From Henckelia pumila (Eukaryota > Streptophyta > Magnoliopsida > Lamiales > Gesneriaceae): DNA of 64,000 nucleotides. The DNA lies in assembly GCF_033568475.1 (NCBI RefSeq), contig NC_133120.1, forward strand, positions 25,711,425 to 25,775,424, given 5' to 3'. This document shows positions 57,888 to 64,000 of the stretch, piece after piece. How positions within the stretch are numbered: position 1 is the first letter of the stretch; every line of letters starts with the position of its first letter. Both the position numbers and the translations under genes were made by a program. The notes beneath the pieces are model-generated. The model did no database searches. It was not told where the DNA came from and worked only from the letters and a program-made list of their open reading frames with translations.

Positions 57888-60800
57888 CTAAAGCCAACTA
57901 GTCATACTACGTAGACCCATTGCTTCGCGATGTTTGTCAAATAATGGTCCTGGCAAGGGCTTAGTAAGTGGATCAGCGATATTGTCTGCAGAGGCCACTC
58001 TTTCGACAGTGATGTCTCCTCTTTCCACAATCTCCCGGATGATGTGGTATTTCCTCAGTACGTGTTTGGATCTTTGATGAGACCTTGGTTCCTTTGCCTG
58101 AGCAACGGCACCCATGTTGTCACAGTACACCGGGACTGGACCAACAACTTCAGGAATGACGCCCAACTCTTGGACGAAATTCCTCATCCAAACGGCCTCT
58201 TTAGCAACAGCTGATGCTGCAATGTATTCTGCCTCAGTGGTGGAATCCGCTGTGGTGTCCTGCTTGGAACTCTTCCAAGAGACAGCACCGCCATTGAGCA
58301 TGAACACAAATCCAGAGGTTGACTTCGAGTCATCCACGTCACTTTGGAAGCTAGAGTCGGTATAGCCTTCCAATTTTAGTTCTCTTCCTCCATATACCAT
58401 GAACATATTCTTAGTCCTTTGTAAGTACTTAAGAATGTCCTTCACGGCTTTTCAATGCATTTGACTGGGATTAGCTTGATATCTGCTCGTGACACTCAGA
58501 GCAAATGCTACATCCGGTCTGGTAGATATCATCCCATACATGATACTACCTATGGCTGACGCATATGGTACATGTGTCATTTTCTCTATCTCTTCATCAG
58601 TCTTGGGACACATAGACTTGGATAGAGAAACTCCATGACACATGGGTAGATGTCCTCTCTTGGACCCATCCATTGAAAACCGTTTCAATATGGTGTCGAT
58701 GTAGGTTGATTGAGTGAGTCCTATCATTCTCTTAGATCTATCTCTATAGATCTGTATCCCTAGAATATAGGATGCCTCACCCAAATCCTTCATCGAGAAT
58801 CTACCTGATAACCATATCTTTGTTGACTGCAACATCCCTACGTCATTCCCAATGAGTAGGATGTCATCAACATAAAGTACTAAGAATGTCACAGCATCCT
58901 TAACTACTTTCTTGTACACGCATGGTTCCTCCGAGTTCTTGATGAAACCAAAATCCTTTATTGTTTCATCAAATTTCTGGTTCCAACTTCTTGATGCTTG
59001 TTTTAGACCATAGATTGATCTCTGAAACTTGCATACCTTATGCTCGCTTCCCATGGATGTGTATCTCTCAGGCTGCGTCATATAGATTTCTTCCTTAATG
59101 TCTCCATTAAGAAAAGCAGTCTTCACATCCATTTGCCATATCTCATAGTCATACCAAGCAGCTATGGCAATAAGGATTCTTATGGACTTGAACATTGTAA
59201 CTGGTGAAAAGGTTTCATCATAGTCAACTCCTTCTCTTTGAGTATAACCTTTCGCCACCAATCGCGCCTTGTAGGTCAATACCTTACCATCAGGCCCAAG
59301 CTTTCTCTTGTAGATCCATTTACACCCTATTGGAACAATTCCATCGGGAGGATCTACTAAAGACCAAACTTGGTTTGTATGCATCGAATCTATTTCCGAC
59401 TGCATAGCTTCAAGCCATAAATTTGAATCCGCATCAGAAATTGCTTCCTTGAAGTTTCTTGGATCACATCCAACATCGGGTTCATCTTGATCCCCTTCAA
59501 GAAGAAGACCATATCGAATAGGAGGTCTAAAAGTCCTCTCGGATCTTCTAGGTACAGGCGTGTCTATCAATGGTTCCTGAGGTGTAGGATCGTTATTTTG
59601 TATTTCGGGTTCTTCTCGAATTTCTTCGAGTTCCATCATCTCGCCTTTCTTATCCAATAAGAACTCCTTCTCCAAGAAGGTGGCATTCCTTGAAACAAAC
59701 ACCTTTGTTTCAGCAGGATGATAGAAATAATATCCGATTGAATTCTTCGGATACCCTACAAAATAACATAAGGTGGATCGACTATCCAACTTATCTCCCA
59801 CTGTCTGCTTCACGTAAGCAGGATATCCCCAAATCCTCAATACGAATACTTAGGAGCTTTGCCATTCCATAACTCGTATGGTGTTTTGTCCACTGCTTTA
59901 GTGTGGACGTTGTTCAACAACAATACCGCCGTTTCAAGCGCATATCCCCAAAACGAAGGTGGAAGCTCAGTGAAGCTCATAATGGATCGAACCATGTCAA
60001 ACAAAGTTCGATTACGACGCTCCGATACACCATTCAGCTGAGGTGTCATAGGAGGAGTCCACTGAGAGAGAATCCCATTCTCTTTCAGATAGTCCAAAAA
60101 CTCGGTACTCAAGTATTCTCCACCTCGATCTGATCGAAGTGCTTTAATACTTTTACCTAGCTTGTTTTCTACTTCAACCTTGAATTCTTTGAACTTTTCA
60201 AATGCTTCAGACTTATATTTCATTAAATATAAATACCCATACCTAGAATAATCATCAGTAAAGGTAATGAAGTAGGTGTGGCCATATTGAGTACCGACTC
60301 TAAATGGACCACAAACATCTGTATGGATCAAATCCAACAGATTTTGACTACGCTCAGGTTTCCCCTTAAAAGGAGATTTAGTCATTTTTCCTTTCAGGCA
60401 GGATTCACAAGTAGGTAGAGAGTTAATATCAGACATATCAAACATGCCCTCTCCCACTAGCTTGTTCATCCTCCTTGAGGAAATATGACCTAACCTAGCA
60501 TGCCAAAGGTTTGCCGGGTTTTGGCTATCAATTTTCCTTTTGTTTGTTGTTGCCGGTTTATCAACATAATTTATTGGAACGTCTTTTAGTTTTAAGTTAT
60601 ATAGATCATTTTCAAGTTGTCCATTTCCAATCAAACATTCATTCTTGTAAATATTGCAAATCTCATTCACAAAATTGCAAGAATAACCATCTCTATCTAC
60701 CATAGAAACAGAATAATGTTTTTAATCAAATCTGGAACAAATAAAACATCTCTCAAAAGTAACTTAAAACCGTTCTGCAAATTTAAATAAACATCTCCCA

Positions 60801-61800
60801 CAGCTTTAGCTTCAACTCTGGAACCATTTCCGAGCCTCCGCTGGGTCTCACCCATTCTAAGCCTGCGACTTCTTGTCATCACTTGCAAATCATTGCAAAT
60901 GTGAGATCCACATCCGGTATCCAATACCCAAGAAGTAGTATTAAGTGAAACATTCATTTCAATATAGAACATACCCTTCGCAGTTCGCAACTGCTCTAGA
61001 TATTCCTTGCAGTTACGCTTCCAATGACTGGGCTTCTTGCAGTAATGGCAAACATCCTTGGACTTTTCCATGTTTGAAGCCTTTGTCTTGTACTTCTTCT
61101 CGGGTTCGATTTTCTTGGGTGGGGCAGAACGTTTCTTACCCTTTGTACTTGGCCCCTTCTTAGCAGAAGAAGAGGAGCCCACCAAAAAAGCCGGTTTATC
61201 CTTCTTTAAAGTGGATTCATATGTCACAAGCATATTGACCATCTCTTCAAGGGAGGCCTCTATCTTGTTCATATTGAAATTCACCACAAATCCGTCAAAC
61301 GAAGAAGGAAGAGATAGAAGTAGTAAGTCCACGTTGAGTTCATGCTCTAACACCAAATCAAGGGTTACCAACTTCTGTATGAGCCAAATCACTCGTACCC
61401 CATGATCACGGACCGATGTCCCTTCACGCATGCGACACGTCATTAACTCCTTTACAGTAGCGAACCTTTCAGCCCTCGATTGAGCCCCAAAAAGTTCCTT
61501 GAGTTGTACGTGAATGTCAGCAGCATTCACGGTGTCCTCAAATCGCCTCTGGAGTTCATCAGACATCGAGGCTTGCATATAGCATTTGGCCTTGATATCA
61601 TGGTCCCACCATGTATCAAGTTTGGCTAACTCTTCCGGACTTATGTCAGCTGGTGCTTCCTTCGGAGGAGATTTTTCTAACACGTAGAGCATCTTCTCCG
61701 AAGTCAAGACAATCTTCAACTTACGGAACCATTCCGTATAGTTTGCGCCAGTCAATTTATTTTGTTCGAGGATCGAGAAAAGTGGATTACGCGAATTCAT
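57888..61800 (-). pseudogene. Element F2 gag-pol, three lesions
   Basis: Collinear with the intact F1 polyprotein from ATG at 61800 to TAG at 57888. All domains are visible: zinc knuckle CHYCKKPSHWKRNC (a glycine-to-serine change), protease DTGCGSH, integrase HARLGH, RSDRGGEY and SERRNR, RT YVDDILLIGND, RNase H YTDSSFQSD. A one-base loss near 60710 and another near 59840 shift the frame, and a tryptophan codon near 58450 has become TGA. Few lesions in nearly 4 kb suggest that it died fairly recently. Confidence 0.94.
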
Positions 61801-61997
61801 CTTTATGAAATACTGAAAAAAAACAGACAAATATCAGTGATTGTTTAATTAATTTACTAAGACATAAAATAGGCAAAATTTATTTTATGAATCTCACTCC
61901 CACTATTTTAACGATTTCACAACCCTTTAGTGAAAACGGGAAACTGTTTTCCTTAGTGAGAACATGGAGTCCAATTGACAAACTATGGTCCCGAATT
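61801..61997 (-). other. F2 leader fragment
   Basis: Matches the F1 leader next to gag (45356-45550) and stops at GGTCCCGAAT, where element G enters. The hairpin arrays of this copy must lie beyond the window. Confidence 0.85.
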
Positions 61998-64000
61998 GAA
62001 ACGACCCTAACCTCTAAGCTTTAATTAAATAATAAAGAAAGTACTGATTTTTAAAAAAAAAATTTGTCATGACTTGTTTGAAAAGTAAACAAGCCATCCT
62101 TTCCCGACCAGCAGTTCAAATAAAAGAAAGAAACGACGACTAAAGGTCTCAAATGCGATAATCACAAACATGCAAGCACGAAGTAACCACCTCCGGGTTA
62201 CAACATAAAGTAAACCAAGAAATAAACTTCAACATAAGCTCAAATGCGCTAATCATAAACATGCAATGACTGAGTAACCACCTCCGGGTTACAACATAAA
62301 GTAAACCAAGAAATAAACTTCAACATAAGCTCAAATGCGCTAATCATAAACATGCAATGACTGAGTAACCACCTCCGGGTTACAACATAAAGTAAACCAA
62401 GAAATAAACTTCAACATAAGCACAGGGAAACACATTCTGGCTAAAGACCTCAAATACTTCAACTTTCAAACACTTTAATACATATCAGAGTTAGTATGCG
62501 GAAAACTTAAACATGCAACAGCGACGGTCATTGGGCTTCGCACTACCAGTGGCCTCAACCCAGTGGATCCTGCCCCTCCGTCGCCTCAACATAAAACTCA
62601 TCACCTGCAATCAAACAAGCATAGTGAGTCTAAAGACTCAACAAGCATAAACAATTGAATATCAAGGTTTAAAAATACATGATGCTTTACTCAAACTATG
62701 ATACTTAGTATACTTTGAACTTTAACTGAAAATATGCATGAAACTAGAAGGTATAATAACATGCACTGATAAACTCACGCTATGGGAGACTTTCAACTTT
62801 CATAACTTTCAACTGAACCTCATGCATTACTGACTGACTGACATAAACGTAAGACGAGTCAACCGTTACTTTGAAACTTTAACTTTTCTTTTCTTTTCTT
62901 TTCCTTTTTCCTCTAGAAATCAGATCCTTGAATTGTGACTCTCTGTTTCGATCATGATCATGGCTGCAGTGCACTATGCCGGCAAGACGACGAGATTTTT
63001 CCCGACGAACTTAACCCCTCTATGGCAAGGAGACCGAGATTTCTCCCGATCCCACATTGCCCCTCTGTTGGCAAGAGCATCGAGATTTCTCCAGACCCCA
63101 CATTGCCCTTCATGGGTAGGGTAAACAAGATGTCTCCTGCTCCCTCCCTAAACCTCTATAACTTTTGGTAAGTAGACCGAGGCATCCCCCGACCTAGCAA
63201 TACACCTCTTTGTCACAACCAAATCACCTCTTTCAAAAACATTTTTCTTTCCTTTCTTTTCTTTCTTTATGACTCGACTCACACTCTTTAGCATGCAAGA
63301 TATGAAAAGACTTTCTTTAAACTTTGCTTTACTCAAGAATAAGACATATGCACGCGAATATGCAACTTTAGAGAAATGAGACTCAACTCAATAATAATAT
63401 GGATGCAAGGTGGGTGAGTGGCTGCCCCTAGGTGCTAACCCAACCTTAACTCAAATCCTCACATTCAAAGTCAAAGCCCGAGCAATTGCACCGAAAATCT
63501 CTTAACTCTAGCACCCCTTGACCAAAACCAAATCTGCTCGAACCCACACTCTCCAAAAAAAACTACCAACTAACCAATGGACCAATTTGAAACTTCATTT
63601 GAAAGCCCAAGCAAAAAGACCAAAAACAAAAATTGGACAGCCCACTTTTGTCCTAAAATTCTGCACCGACACCTTAACTTCAAAAATCCATATCTTATTG
63701 AAAAATTAACCGAAACGAGCCCATTTTATACCGACATGACCACAACATCATGAACTTGACCTAGGACAAGCCCTAACCACGCCCAGACCTCGGCCAAATC
63801 CTCCCATGCCCCGGAACAGTAACTGCCCTGCTCAAGGAGGTTACTCTAAACTTCACTTCTACCCCAATGTTTCAATCCCAAGCCCTTTTTCCTTTACTCT
63901 ACCCCATACCAATCCATCAAACACCATTATAGACATGACTTATGACTTTTCACAACCACCTAGGCAGCCCCTTACCACACTCCAACTCCACAATACAAAA
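61998..64000 (-). repeat. LTR of gypsy element G, partial
   Basis: Begins TGAAACGACCCTAACCTC on the plus strand, the reversed 3' end of a B/D-like LTR. It also has the conserved GGATCCTGCCCCTC block near 62565, the CATCACCTG-CAAT segment and a degenerate repeat near 62970-63200. It is a distinct, more diverged family. The left flank CGAAT (61993-61997) is the likely duplication. Its other end is beyond the window, so I cannot say whether it is solo or the 3' end of a full element. Short frames inside have no recognisable product. Confidence 0.85.
62148..62420. repeat. Three tandem copies of a 91-bp unit in the G LTR
   Basis: Each copy starts CTCAAATGCG and ends TTCAACATAAG, at 62148, 62239 and 62330. 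The last two are essentially identical; the first differs at several places in its first third. The centre holds the inverted repeat GTAACCacctccGGGTTAC. Confidence 0.95.

Larger units (their letters stand above)
56030..61997 (-). mobile_element. Element F2: Ty1/copia retrotransposon of the F1 family, partial
   Basis: A 3' LTR of 1844 bases (56030-57873), gag-pol in the minus direction and the start of the leader, broken by gypsy LTR G at 61998. The rest of the leader, primer site and 5' LTR are outside the window. It is inserted in LTR H; the left flank TACGG (56025-56029) would be its duplication. The gag-pol has three visible lesions. Confidence 0.92.

Noticed and set aside
1..64000. Host genes, tRNA or rRNA genes, DNA transposons
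   Set aside because: The tRNA-like matches are primer-binding sites next to LTRs. I found no multi-exon host-like frame and no transposase motif. A short degraded insertion inside an LTR could still be missed by eye.

Overview
The window looks like heterochromatic, repeat-dense DNA from a flowering plant, probably a eudicot. Essentially all of it is LTR retrotransposon sequence, AT-rich with reverse-transcriptase and integrase genes of plant Ty3/gypsy and Ty1/copia type. I see no host gene, rRNA, tRNA or CRISPR array. The species cannot be fixed from this sequence alone.

Layout. The left part is an old minus-strand gypsy element (E, 33541-37167). A second minus-strand gypsy element (A) inserted into its integrase gene: 3' LTR 1-1037, integrase end 1158-1788, rest of pol and gag 28090-31925, 5' LTR 32033-33535. 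A is split by a plus-strand gypsy element (B, 1794-28084, TSD TCAAT). B was hit at least four times by one copia superfamily: a whole element (C, 3766-12781, TSD GTGTT) in its 5' LTR, a solo LTR in gag (13844-16029), a solo LTR in pol (18674-22404), and another solo LTR inside that one (20334-22182).

The right part is a minus-strand gypsy element of the same family as B (D, from 37737, 5' end beyond the window). Its 3' LTR holds a complete young copia element with an intact 1300-residue gag-pol (F1, 39563-49242, TSD AAAGA). Its gag holds a copia LTR (H, from 54999), which is interrupted by another copia element (F2, from 56030). F2's leader is interrupted by a third gypsy LTR (G, from 61998). 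Insertions therefore nest four deep on each side.

How the parts relate. F1 is the only element here that could encode all its own replication proteins. C, F2 and the solo LTRs are relatives that are broken or recombined away. B and D share a premature stop in RT and a probable gag/pro intron. The least ordinary signals are non-coding: a 22-nt-period array of perfect GC-rich hairpins plus a 19-nt-period AT hairpin array in the leader of C and F1; eight near-palindromic motifs next to the TATA box of A's LTR; and a conserved U3 core shared by diverged copia LTRs.
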